From: DATBAX01 sp963762965
GTDB taxonomy: Bacteria; Acidobacteriota; Terriglobia; Terriglobales; Acidobacteriaceae
Assembly: GCA_963762965.1 (NCBI GenBank)
Contig: CAVXME010000001.1
Location: forward strand, 2,170,001-2,234,000
DNA length: 64,000 nt
Reading direction: 5' to 3'
Shown here piece after piece: positions 9,918-18,749 of the stretch. The notes under the pieces were generated by a model, which saw only the letters and a list, made by a program, of their open reading frames with translations, was not told where the DNA came from and did not search any database. Within the stretch, counting starts at the first letter, position 1, and each line of letters begins with the position of its first letter. The translations under genes and the position numbers were made by a program.

Positions 9918-10424
9918 CTACGGCAGGGGGTTAGTCTTGGGATCACACGAAAAGGCAACCGTGCAAGTGCCCGCGGCGACATTACAATTCAGTTCGATCT
10001 CCATCTGATTGTTATCCGCATACCCCGCGGCGCTGACGGTGACCGCACCGACATTGCGAGCGCTGACATTGGCGGCACTCAGGGATGTAACTGCCAACGT
10101 TGTCGTAGTTCCCGGCTGAAGAGCACCAGCGCCCGGAGAAACTCCGAACCAAGCCTGGGATGGAATGGTCGTGAAGTTCATCGCACTGCTGGCTGCTGTG
10201 ACCGAGCAAGACATAGGAATTCCGTAAGTCGCGGGATCAGTTCCGTTTACCAAAATCTGTGGCACCTCTGTCGATCCGTTGCAGGGCGTGTTGTTGCCGG
10301 GGCAACTGATAGTGGATTTTTCAGCCGACGGAAGCGGTGCGGGCAAGTTACCGCTCCCGCAACCGCATAGGGATAGGCTCACGAGCAACACGACGAAGCA
10401 AATCGCAAAATCGCGGGGTGGCAC
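9918..10424 (-). CDS. Small exported lipoprotein with BACON/Ig-like fold
   Basis: A 168-residue protein. The N terminus carries a hydrophobic stretch ending LSLCGCGSG, which fits a type II signal peptide with lipidation at the second cysteine. The mature part is Ser/Thr/Ala rich with the pattern SQAWFGVSPGAGALQPG, typical of BACON or other bacterial Ig-like domains. It contains several cysteines that could form disulfides. It is transcribed towards the NHL gene and away from the esterase gene. No enzymatic motif is visible, so a surface or periplasmic binding role is only a guess. Confidence 0.7.
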   Translation of the reverse strand: MPPRDFAICFVVLLVSLSLCGCGSGNLPAPLPSAEKSTISCPGNNTPCNGSTEVPQILVNGTDPATYGIPMSCSVTAASSAMNFTTIPSQAWFGVSPGAGALQPGTTTTLAVTSLSAANVSARNVGAVTVSAAGYADNNQMEIELNCNVAAGTCTVAFSCDPKTNPLP

Positions 10425-10714
10425 AATTCACGCTCCTATGATCTTTGTAGATGTTCAACGATGCAGCTAACGACATCGTCTTCTGAGATAACGGCCGAAC
10501 GGCAACACTATACATGTGAACCACGGCGAAAATCTATCATTACTGAGACGGCTCGCCTATGCCTCGAGAAACACACTCCCATGATTCGATCACAGCATTA
10601 CTTTGCAATCTATAGATTTCACCAAGCGTTAACATACCTGTACCCTAAGCGCAACAAACCTTTAATATCCTGGGACTATGCTGAGTTTTTTGTTCGCTAT
10701 TGAGGCTTGACGCT

Positions 10715-12256
10715 ATGAGAATCCCCGGAATCCTAATTGTTTTGGCGCTGGCGATTGCTCCCCGCCTGAGCGCGACAAAAACCCCGGTCACAACTACTCT
10801 TTCCTCAACGCTCAATCCATCCGCCTACGGCCAAGTTGTGAGCTTTAGCGCAGTTGTCACCTCGCAACTGGGGGCGCCCCCAGATGGGGAATTGGTCACC
10901 CTTCAGCAAGGGCCGAAAATATTGGGGACGGCGCCCCTGAGCGGTGGCACGGCGATTTTCATGATCCCCGTGCTACCCAGGGGCGTGGACGATATCGATG
11001 CGATTTATCCCGGCGATTCGAATTTTGCCAGGAGCGTGTCGAACGTGGTAGCCCAGACGGTAAACAAGGCTACGACATCGACCACCTTGGCATCGTCGGA
11101 GAATCCGTCAAATGCTGGGCAGTTGGTGACTTTTACTGCTACCGTGGCGCCACAGTACAGCGGTACGGCGACCGGAACCGTGACGTTTAACAGCGGAAAT
11201 ACGAAGCTCGGGAGTGCGACGCTTTCCGGGGGTGTCGCCTGGATTAGGTCGAGTACATTAGCGGTCGGTTCCGATACCGTCACAGCCGTCTACAATGGAA
11301 ACAGTTTGTTCCTCGGCAGCAATACTGGGCTGACCCAAACAGTGGGCGGCGGAACCTATGTTCAAAGTTCGATGACCTGGGACGGCATGACACGCTATTA
11401 TCAGGTTTTTGTGCCCACCGTTATGCCCCCGACGAGTCCGGCGATGGTGATCATGCTACACGGAACCCGATCCACCCCGACCTTTGACCCCACAGCCGTC
11501 ACATCACTGGAGTGGGGCTGGGAGTCCATCGCCGACAAGAATAGCTTTATCGTGGTTCAACCGGCTTCCACATGGAACCCCCAAACCGAGCAGTGGAACT
11601 GGAACGCCTACTTTATGGACGCTGCCTTTCCCGTGCAAGCATGTGGCGCAAAAGATTGCCCTGACGATTCCGGGTTCCTGCGGCAGCTGATCATCAATTT
11701 GACTGCGCAGTACAACGTGAACCCCAACATGGTTTTTGTTACCGGCATGTCCTCGGGCGGACAAATGTCCGAGCGCGTCGGCGTCGAAATTTCTGACTTG
11801 GTGGCGGCGATTTCCCCCTCTTCCGGCCAGATGGAAGGTCAGCACTCTCCCCCGCCGCCCCTGCTAGCGCCGGACAACGCGGTTGCTCCCATCTCCGTTC
11901 AGGAGTGGCACGGCTTCCCCGACACCGTCTTGCCGGAGTGCAACTACGGCACAACACTATACTCAGGCGTAACTTACACACTGGATACGGTCGACGACAC
12001 TTTCAACTATTGGGTGCAACAGAACAGCTGCAAAACACTTCAAACCGCTCAGCCTCTGTGTTTGAACGGCGAACCCAACAATGCGAACGATGCACCCATT
12101 TCCGGCGTAGCGGGCACGACCGGTAACACCGGCACCAATTGCTCCCCGAGTAATATCGAAGTGCAGTTTGTTTGGGAACCAAATGTAGGGCACACCTGGC
12201 AGCCGAAGTACAATGCGGCACGCTGGCAATTCTTCGCCTCGCATCCGAAGCAGTGA
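10715..12256 (+). CDS. Exported Ig-like repeat protein fused to a PHB-depolymerase/feruloyl-esterase-type hydrolase
   Basis: A 513-residue secreted protein. A signal peptide (about 1-20) precedes two Ig-like repeats (about 25-115 and 120-210), then an alpha/beta-hydrolase of the LpqC/CE1 type. The hydrolase shows an oxyanion-type VIMLHGTRS segment and the nucleophile elbow G-M-S-S-G with Ser346; a histidine in VGHTWQP near the C terminus is the likely third triad member. Family members cleave polyhydroxybutyrate, feruloyl or acetyl esters. The Ig-like repeats may position the enzyme on a polymer or on the cell surface. The ATG at 10715 is preferred over the in-frame TTG at 10700 because it leads directly into the signal peptide. 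Substrate is unknown. Confidence 0.8.
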   Translation: MRIPGILIVLALAIAPRLSATKTPVTTTLSSTLNPSAYGQVVSFSAVVTSQLGAPPDGELVTLQQGPKILGTAPLSGGTAIFMIPVLPRGVDDIDAIYPGDSNFARSVSNVVAQTVNKATTSTTLASSENPSNAGQLVTFTATVAPQYSGTATGTVTFNSGNTKLGSATLSGGVAWIRSSTLAVGSDTVTAVYNGNSLFLGSNTGLTQTVGGGTYVQSSMTWDGMTRYYQVFVPTVMPPTSPAMVIMLHGTRSTPTFDPTAVTSLEWGWESIADKNSFIVVQPASTWNPQTEQWNWNAYFMDAAFPVQACGAKDCPDDSGFLRQLIINLTAQYNVNPNMVFVTGMSSGGQMSERVGVEISDLVAAISPSSGQMEGQHSPPPPLLAPDNAVAPISVQEWHGFPDTVLPECNYGTTLYSGVTYTLDTVDDTFNYWVQQNSCKTLQTAQPLCLNGEPNNANDAPISGVAGTTGNTGTNCSPSNIEVQFVWEPNVGHTWQPKYNAARWQFFASHPKQ

Positions 12257-12327
12257 TTCAGAACAATGCGGGCGAGACCGAGTTTGAATATCTAACGTGG
12301 TTGGGGCAACCTTAGGAAGAGTGATTC

Positions 12328-12606
12328 GTGGATGCTGAGCAGGTAGCTGACGGCAGCGAAATGATGAGGGAATTGACCAGCTATATCGCCAAAAAAGTGA
12401 TTAAGGGTAAGAGTGAGATCACGGAGGACACCCCGCTGGTCTCTTCCGGTTTAGTCGATTCTTTCGCTCTGATCGAGATCTTCTTGGAACTGCAAAGGAT
12501 CGCCCGCCGCAAGGTGCCCGCCAGCAAGGTGCAGACCAAAGATATGGATACAGTGCGCCTCATGTTTGCTACCGCCGACAGGTTCGGAAAGCCAGTCAAG
12601 AACTAG
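12328..12606 (+). CDS. Acyl carrier protein (DltC-like)
   Basis: A 92-residue acidic helical protein. The segment GLVDSFALIE contains the Asp-Ser pair to which 4'-phosphopantetheine is attached (Ser45), in the D-S-[FLM] form used by DltC-like carriers. It starts at GTG with AGGAAGA seven bases upstream; an internal ATG at 12361 would remove ten or so non-conserved residues. It faces, tail to tail, an adenylation enzyme, an SGNH protein and an MBOAT acyltransferase. It would carry an activated amino or hydroxy acid from the ligase to the membrane acyltransferase. That partnership is inferred from proximity and family logic, because the gene is not in the same transcript. Confidence 0.85.
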   Translation: MDAEQVADGSEMMRELTSYIAKKVIKGKSEITEDTPLVSSGLVDSFALIEIFLELQRIARRKVPASKVQTKDMDTVRLMFATADRFGKPVKN

Positions 12607-12773
12607 AAGGCAGAGGTCAGATAGGAAGCTAGAGTACGCCCAAACTCCGTGGAACAATCTTGAAGGGTTGGGTAGTTTCCGCTGCAGTGTGGAGCGGATC
12701 GCCGTCACCGCAAAAGTTCGGAACGTTTAGTGATGCTATCCGTCTCAACGGCAAATCTTCTGGATGGGCCATG

Positions 12774-14375
12774 TCACTGCGCGTGATTGGCCAGCATCTC
12801 CGTAATTTTCCCCCGATCAATCTTCCCGTTCACATTCAGAGGCATCTGCGGAAAGTGGCAAAGGCGACTGGGAACCATGTAACGCGGCAGTCTGGTTTCA
12901 CAAGCGGAAATGACTTCCTTGTCGCGCGCGGGGTCTGATCCCGACAACACCCCGACGATGCCGGAAGCCGAACCCTCCGACAACGGCCACGGAATCGCAA
13001 CCGCCAATTCGGTGCAGGCCGCTTCGCGCAATACCAGGTCAATCTCCTGCAACTCAACACGATACCCATTCACCTTGACCTGAAAGTCGCGGCGGCCGAG
13101 GTAATACATGCATCCCCGTTCATCCTGCCGGACAAGATCGCCTGTGCGATACCAGACCTGATCGCCTGTGTGCTTCAGGCGAGCAAAACTTTTTGCTGTC
13201 TTTTCGGGATCGTTCAAGTACCCCCGCGTGACCTGCGATCCACCTAGGCACAACTCGCCGCTTTCTCCGATTGGCGCTGGCGCGAGATTCTCATCCACCG
13301 CGCACACCTGTTGTCCATCAAACGGCCAGCCGATGGGCACCAAGCCGCGGACAGACTCCGAGGGCGAGCTTGCCGAATTCCACCGATACCAAGTAATGGC
13401 AATCGTCGCTTCAGTCGGGCCGTAGAGATTTTCGAGAATCGAGTTGTTTGCCGCTTGCTGCCAAGCCGCTGCCAAGCTCGAAGATAGGGCTTCTCCGCAA
13501 AACAGGCTCCACCGCAAAGTCGGGAATGTTCCGGTTTCTAATATGCCGAGCTTCGACGCGAACATGGCCACTGAGGGTACCGAGAACCAGCAAGTCAGTT
13601 GCTTTTCGTCTATCAAAGTCGCCGGAGTGAGTGTCTTTTCGGGATATGGGCAAAGCGTCGCGCCCGCATCCCAACAAGTAAAGAGATCATGCACACTGAG
13701 ATCAAAGGTGAGATCGAAGTTCTGCGAACAACGGTCTTCAGCATTCATGCCAAAGCGTTTAGCCGCGTACTCCATGTACGCAACGACATTCGATTGGCTG
13801 ACCGCTACTCCCTTAGGCACGCCCGTGCTGCCCGATGTGAAGAGCAGATAAGCAGTATCGTTCCCGTCGACGATCGGATCGCAGGGATCGGCGATCTTTG
13901 ACAACTGTTGGGCGGAGATGACCCGGTGTGCACCGCAAAACGCACGATCAGGCTCCCAGCCGGAATCCGGAATAATCAGGGTAAGCGGCTTGTCGACTCG
14001 CTGAAGCAATGACGCTAGTGTAGTGGCGCACTCGCGGCCCACCACAACCGTCTGGCATCCCGACGCGCGCAGCATGATGAGAGTCCGCTCGATAGGGAAC
14101 TTGGGATTGAGAGGAACGTAGCCTCGGCCGCTGGCTAGAACGCCCAAAATTCCGCCATACGCTCCAACACTGCGATCGGCCATCACAGCAACTACCTTTT
14201 CGGAGTGATCCAAAGTCTCCTTGAGGCACGTGCTGATTCTTCCCGCATAGTTCCACAGTTCTTCATAACTTAGGAATTGCTCGCCGAGTTCTAGGGCTGA
14301 CCTCCCGGGATTGGCAAGAAGAGACCGGAGGAAACCGCTGATCAAGCTTCTGGGTTTTTCGGGTGGCGGAGTCAT
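12774..14375 (-). CDS. Adenylation enzyme, DltA/NRPS A-domain family
   Basis: Stand-alone 533-residue AMP-forming ligase that should activate an amino or related acid with ATP and load it onto a carrier protein. Core motifs in order: A3 LLFTSGSTGVPKG (about 175-190), A4 FDLTFDLSVHDLF, A5 NLYGPTEAT, A7 WYRTGDLV, A8 GRRDFQVKVNGYRVE and A10 NGKIDR with catalytic Lys518. No condensation, carrier or thioesterase domain is fused, which fits a DltA-type enzyme more than an NRPS module. Its start overlaps the stop of the SGNH gene upstream (TGATG), implying translational coupling. The partner carrier is probably the gene at 12328. The activated substrate (D-Ala or another) cannot be told by eye. Confidence 0.88.
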   Translation of the reverse strand: MTPPPEKPRSLISGFLRSLLANPGRSALELGEQFLSYEELWNYAGRISTCLKETLDHSEKVVAVMADRSVGAYGGILGVLASGRGYVPLNPKFPIERTLIMLRASGCQTVVVGRECATTLASLLQRVDKPLTLIIPDSGWEPDRAFCGAHRVISAQQLSKIADPCDPIVDGNDTAYLLFTSGSTGVPKGVAVSQSNVVAYMEYAAKRFGMNAEDRCSQNFDLTFDLSVHDLFTCWDAGATLCPYPEKTLTPATLIDEKQLTCWFSVPSVAMFASKLGILETGTFPTLRWSLFCGEALSSSLAAAWQQAANNSILENLYGPTEATIAITWYRWNSASSPSESVRGLVPIGWPFDGQQVCAVDENLAPAPIGESGELCLGGSQVTRGYLNDPEKTAKSFARLKHTGDQVWYRTGDLVRQDERGCMYYLGRRDFQVKVNGYRVELQEIDLVLREAACTELAVAIPWPLSEGSASGIVGVLSGSDPARDKEVISACETRLPRYMVPSRLCHFPQMPLNVNGKIDRGKITEMLANHAQ

Positions 14376-15745
14376 CAGTTCCCTGGGTTTCGTTGGGCAA
14401 GTTTGCTGGAATCGAACCGCTGTTCGCTATGAAGGGCGGCAGCAGAATGAAAGGGCTTGTCCGTTGCGTCCGCCGGATGTTCCAGAATGTCGTACAACCG
14501 ATCGGCCACGATCCGATCTCCCTCGACGTTCAGGTGTCCGATTTCGAGATAGAGCGAACTCTTCTGATCATCGAGGAGGTCCCCGAGATAATAGAAATCC
14601 GGCCGCTTTAGCTCGCGACCCTTCTGGTAAACCGCCTGATACATCAGGTCTAGTTTCGGGACTCTCCGACATTCGATCTGTAATACTCGTTGCTCGGAGG
14701 GTGTTAGTTGCTTGTGCCCGACCAACATATTGGGATACCACGCGAAGATTGCGCGAAATCCATATTGCTTCGCGAATAGGTCCACGATGCCCATGTTTTG
14801 CAGGTAGTTTTTCATCACTGCGGCGGGAAGCGTCTCCGTGTCGAGCACAGGTTTCGTATACTGCTCAACATGAAACGGTGTTTTGACGGCAATCGTCTCC
14901 AGAAGGCGATAAGTATTGGTGTGGCTGAAGTAGGAGAAGCCTGGCTTTTCCGAAGCGCCGACCCAGTTGTCGAGAAAATCTCTAAAGGAGTCGTAGTTGC
15001 TGTGCACATCGGCCCGGCCGCTTTGATACGCGGCGAACGCTTCGGTTCCGCCATCGTAAAAAAGTACGACATCGGGTTTGCGGGCGGCGTGCTTGAGGTT
15101 CTCGATCAATTCAATCATTTCCTGAGTGTTGGCCCAGCCCTTTTCTCCATAGTTCACAATGCAAACCGGTTTGCCTGCCTTTTCGTAATCTAGCGCCACG
15201 CGTGAGGGGATGCTATCTTCGTCCGGCGTGCCTGCGCCCCACATCACAGAATCTCCGAACATCCAGACGGTGAAGGTCGTGTTGTCGCATTGGGTGTGAA
15301 GCGTCCGGCGAACTCCATCTTGATCGATGGCCAGCATCCTGCCCTGGTAGGGAGCATGGCGCCAAAGCACATACTGATGGTAGAGCATCCTGTTTGCTTG
15401 CTCGAATTCTTTCCGGTACCCTTGCTGGGCCGGGTTACCGCCTTCGGCAAGGCCCAAAGCGGATTCACTGGCGTCCTGCAAAACCGCCGGGAGATATTCG
15501 TAGGAGAAAAGCTCGACCGCGCCGAGCAGAATCACGGCAAGCGTCACGACAACGCAAAGGCGGATGGCAAAGTACTTGAGGATCGATTTGTAGTCCACGG
15601 TCGAATCCCTCTTTGCTGGCCCAAGCGGCGTCAACGGCACAAACGGCTGAACCTTACGGTCGGTCGGAGTCTGAATCAATGCTAGCATAGCGCTATTGCC
15701 CACTGAATCTGACAGTGAACAAGGACTTAGATCTGCGGCCAACAA
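14375..15745 (-). CDS. Membrane-anchored SGNH/GDSL-fold protein (DltD/AlgX-like)
   Basis: Up to 456 residues. One transmembrane segment (about 56-80) is followed by a periplasmic SGNH domain. Block I is FGDSVMWGAG with the candidate nucleophile serine; the C-terminal block reads LEIGHLNVEGD, giving the catalytic histidine with Glu rather than Asp three residues before it. In alginate acetylation and Dlt pathways such proteins work beside an MBOAT protein to hand over or remove an acyl group. It lies between the MBOAT and adenylation genes and its stop overlaps the next start. An internal ATG at 15688 (residue 20) could be the true start; neither choice changes the domains. Confidence 0.8.
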   Translation of the reverse strand: MLAADLSPCSLSDSVGNSAMLALIQTPTDRKVQPFVPLTPLGPAKRDSTVDYKSILKYFAIRLCVVVTLAVILLGAVELFSYEYLPAVLQDASESALGLAEGGNPAQQGYRKEFEQANRMLYHQYVLWRHAPYQGRMLAIDQDGVRRTLHTQCDNTTFTVWMFGDSVMWGAGTPDEDSIPSRVALDYEKAGKPVCIVNYGEKGWANTQEMIELIENLKHAARKPDVVLFYDGGTEAFAAYQSGRADVHSNYDSFRDFLDNWVGASEKPGFSYFSHTNTYRLLETIAVKTPFHVEQYTKPVLDTETLPAAVMKNYLQNMGIVDLFAKQYGFRAIFAWYPNMLVGHKQLTPSEQRVLQIECRRVPKLDLMYQAVYQKGRELKRPDFYYLGDLLDDQKSSLYLEIGHLNVEGDRIVADRLYDILEHPADATDKPFHSAAALHSEQRFDSSKLAQRNPGN

Positions 15746-15882
15746 ATCGAGCTCGGGCGCTTATTGGGACAACAATGCTTTTTGGCGGCAGCGCTCCGGC
15801 CAGGACGCAAAGAGTGAAAACTCGGCCCACAACTTAACCGTCAGCGAGTTCCTTTCCGCTCCTGCCCAAGTTTGTACGCATT

Positions 15883-17385
15883 CTAAAACAGCGCATACAT
15901 GACGGGTCCGGTCTCGGCTTGTCCGGGGTGGAAAATCACGCTCAGGTACAGTGCCAGGACGACTACTACAGGAGTAATCCATACCCAGCGTTCGCGCGCC
16001 AGAGTTCGGAGAATGGTCGCAATCGCTCTCTGCAGAGCCCCGTTTGCTGTTTCGGTCCGGGCACGCGTGGCTTCTGCCAGGCGATCCAGCAGCGCTCCGG
16101 CGCCGATGACCGCGAAGTAGCCAAGAAACGCAAGCAGCGTCATCACATAGAAGCTGTGGTCTAAAGTTAGGTGACGGTAGCTGTTGAGCGACGCCAGCGC
16201 CTTCAGCATGGCGAATGACTGCCGCGCGTTTTCTGCGCGAAAGAAAATGTAGCCCACGCATACCGCGGAAAATGTCAGCCACCACGAGATTGCCGTCGCA
16301 ACCACCCCGGTCCACTCGAAGCCCAAGCGCTTGCGAAATTCCTGCCACTGCCGGTGCAGAACCAGCAAAATGCCGTGATAAGTGCCCCACAGCATGAGCA
16401 GAAGAGTCCCTTTGTGCCACAGTCCGAAGACGAACATGGCGATCACCAGCGACAGGTTGCGCCACCAGACTTCGCGGCGCACGGTCGCGAGTGGCAGAAA
16501 AAGGAAGTCACGAATCCAGAACGACAGTGACATGTGCCAGCGCGTCCAGAAGACGGATATTGTAGTGGACAGATATGGCCGGTTGAAGTTCTCTTGTAAC
16601 TGGATCCCAAACAGGCGGGCGGCGCCAAGCATGATGTGGGTCCAACCGCAAAAGCTGAAATAGAGCTGGAATCCATACGCGATAATCAGGAACCATACAT
16701 CCATTCCGCTCAGGCGCGCGACGTTTCGACTGGAAAACGCATTTTTGAAAATCGCATCTACGCCCGAGGCAGCATACAGGCCGCCGGCCATGATGTTGGC
16801 GAGAACCGACATCAGGACTCCAATCGAAACGCGGCGCACTCCGGTTTTCAGATCGTCTTCGCTTACAGCCCAGTCTTGCCTAAATTGCGGCAGCATGCTC
16901 GACATGCGGCAGATCGGTCCCTGCAGCACGGTCGGCCAAAACGACATGTACAGGCAGAACTCGACGAGCGTGGGGCTCAATTCCTCCTCGCGATAGAGCT
17001 CCAAAAGATAACTCAGGGCCTGGAAGGTCCAGAAAGAAATGCCCAAAGGGAAGATCATTCGCTTGAGCAACGCAAACGGAGAACCGGATGGTGCGACGGC
17101 ACCGAGCAAAGGCAAATACTTGAACACGCTTAGGAAGGCCAGATTGAAAAGGATCCCAACCCACAGCCGCACGGCGGTGATGTTCTTCTTCAGCCATTCG
17201 CCCAGGGCGTAATTCATGAGGGAGCTGAAAATCAGGATAACGATCAGCCATCCGCCCCAACTGTAGTAAAAGACCCCGCTGGCAATGAGGTAGAGTACCT
17301 GTCGCGTGGTGATGGAACGAAGGCACATCGCGATCAACCACAGCACCAGTACACCAATTCCGTATCGGAGAAGTTCTGAGGTCAT
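15883..17385 (-). CDS. MBOAT family O-acyltransferase (DltB/AlgI-like)
   Basis: A 500-residue polytopic membrane protein with at least ten hydrophobic segments. It carries the MBOAT hallmarks: an N-terminal region like MNYALGEWLKK, a central FWTRWHMSLSFWIRDFL segment, and the GLWHKG and TYHG histidines (about residues 320 and 338). The family moves an acyl group from a cytoplasmic donor through the membrane to an extracytoplasmic acceptor. With an SGNH protein, an adenylation ligase and a carrier protein next to it, transfer of an activated acid to an envelope or secreted polymer is the likely role. It is the first gene of the minus-strand set; 137 bases separate it from the SGNH gene. Confidence 0.9.
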   Translation of the reverse strand: MTSELLRYGIGVLVLWLIAMCLRSITTRQVLYLIASGVFYYSWGGWLIVILIFSSLMNYALGEWLKKNITAVRLWVGILFNLAFLSVFKYLPLLGAVAPSGSPFALLKRMIFPLGISFWTFQALSYLLELYREEELSPTLVEFCLYMSFWPTVLQGPICRMSSMLPQFRQDWAVSEDDLKTGVRRVSIGVLMSVLANIMAGGLYAASGVDAIFKNAFSSRNVARLSGMDVWFLIIAYGFQLYFSFCGWTHIMLGAARLFGIQLQENFNRPYLSTTISVFWTRWHMSLSFWIRDFLFLPLATVRREVWWRNLSLVIAMFVFGLWHKGTLLLMLWGTYHGILLVLHRQWQEFRKRLGFEWTGVVATAISWWLTFSAVCVGYIFFRAENARQSFAMLKALASLNSYRHLTLDHSFYVMTLLAFLGYFAVIGAGALLDRLAEATRARTETANGALQRAIATILRTLARERWVWITPVVVVLALYLSVIFHPGQAETGPVMYALF

Positions 17386-17504
17386 CGGTTATCAGGTGTC
17401 ATTATGGCTTACCTTGCGGCGGTTTCAACCTCGAGGGGAGTGTTCGCCACAAGCCGCGGTTTCACAATCTTGGGCCAGTGGTCACTGACCTGACTCCGCG
17501 GCCA

Positions 17505-18110
17505 TTAAGAATGCGTCCATGGCATTCCGCTTTGGAATTCATCGGCAGGCTCGATGTCTGCAAGGTCTACTTCGACCGCCACGCTCCGACCGATCATTTC
17601 CAGGCTGAGAATGACGCGGAACGCGTTTTTCTGGCGGTCTAGCACGCCTGTCATGTCAGCCATCGCGCCTCGTGTGATGCGCACCCTGTCGCCCGCTTCT
17701 AAACCGGGGTGCGGCTCGATTCGGTGGGTAAGAAGTCCATCCCGCAGCCCAGTGATATATTGATCCGCAACTGCCAACGGTTCCCGTCCGACGGATACGA
17801 TAGATACCACGCTGGGAACGCTTAGAACTCGACGGCGTTCCTGTGGATCAATTCGCACAAAGAGATAGTTGGGAAACAGCGGGAGCTCCAGCGCTACGGT
17901 GCAGCGGTTTTTCCATCGATGTTTTACCTTGTAAAGCGGGAGAAACGATTCGATCTCCCGCTGCCCGAGATGCCCGATGATTTTCTTTTCGTGCCGCGAC
18001 ATTGTGAAAACTGCATACCACCTCGGGACCTTTTCAACAATCGACTGCAAGTCGATCCCACTCACCACTTCGATGCGCGGCTGTAGCACACAACACTGCC
18101 CGAGTGACAT
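17505..18110 (-). CDS. NusG-like transcription antiterminator, UpxY family
   Basis: A 201-residue NusG paralogue. The NGN domain (about 28-135) opens with PRWYAVFTMSRHEKK and contains LPLFPNYLFVRID; a KOW motif follows in GDRVRITRGAMADMTGVL (about 145-165). UpxY/RfaH-type proteins travel with RNA polymerase and let it read through long surface-polysaccharide operons. Here the gene is divergent from the EPS locus rather than its first gene, and the 639 bp between them is a candidate leader on which it could act. The ATG at 18110 has GGGGGAG only one base upstream, which is very close, so a start a few codons later is possible. Confidence 0.85.
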   Translation of the reverse strand: MSLGQCCVLQPRIEVVSGIDLQSIVEKVPRWYAVFTMSRHEKKIIGHLGQREIESFLPLYKVKHRWKNRCTVALELPLFPNYLFVRIDPQERRRVLSVPSVVSIVSVGREPLAVADQYITGLRDGLLTHRIEPHPGLEAGDRVRITRGAMADMTGVLDRQKNAFRVILSLEMIGRSVAVEVDLADIEPADEFQSGMPWTHS

Positions 18111-18749
18111 ACTCCCCCAATTGTTCGATAGTCAAGAAAATTCAATTTGAATTCGCCCCTATCCGGGCTTCAAAAGTTTTATCACAAGATGTTTGAATTG
18201 CGATGACAGCGATATGAATCTTGTGTGAATCGAGACTCCCGAGCGGGATGCACGGCCGAGCCCAAGGGGCTTCGGATGGCCCATGCAGCGGGTTCTTCTT
18301 CGGCTCTGATGGCCGCCGCCGGCCCACTCTCGGAGCCGGAGCTTTAACATGATTTTAATAGAGCATTCACGTCTGGTTCACCAAAGGCTGCTACTTATAC
18401 AACCTACTGAGTAGCCGCCTTGTTGCCAATATTCGGAGCGATCCCCGTTCTGAGAGAGCGCTGGGATTCTCTTGCCGTAAGAGTTCTGTGAAAGAATCTG
18501 TGGAAAACCGTCAGTGCTAATTCACCATGGCGGAGCTTTGCTTTACGGTACATGGTTGGTGATAAAGAGCAGGTTTGACGACAGGGGAGCACGGATGCGA
18601 CGGGCACGAAAGCTCGCCGCATGTATCCCGTAGCCTGTTGTGGTGTCTGCTCGTAGGAAGTTTTTGAGGGGCGCAAAGCTAGAACCCATGGGCGGAATGA
18701 GGCGCCGGTTCCAGCCAAAGTCAGGAATACGAGTTAAGGAATCACCATC
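18111..18749. promoter_or_regulatory. 639 bp divergent region; probable promoter and 5' leader of the EPS locus
   Basis: No credible gene is seen between the antiterminator and the export protein gene. An imperfect hairpin (CCGAGCCC/GGGCTTCGG, 18256-18275) and a second GC-rich inverted pair near 18310-18340 lie in the middle, followed by AT-rich DNA around 18345-18360. This is unusually long for a promoter region in a compact locus and would suit a transcribed leader used for antitermination. No -35/-10 pair or ops/JUMPstart sequence was recognised with confidence. Confidence 0.45.

Noticed and set aside
18130..18135. TTGACT-like -35 element (minus strand) before the antiterminator gene
   Set aside because: A matching -10 would fall on the start codon, so it cannot serve the annotated start; kept only as a hint that the start may be further downstream.
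18404..18718. Minus-strand frame of 104 codons in the EPS leader region
   Set aside because: Arg-rich sequence with no domain and no ribosome site; treated as non-coding leader.
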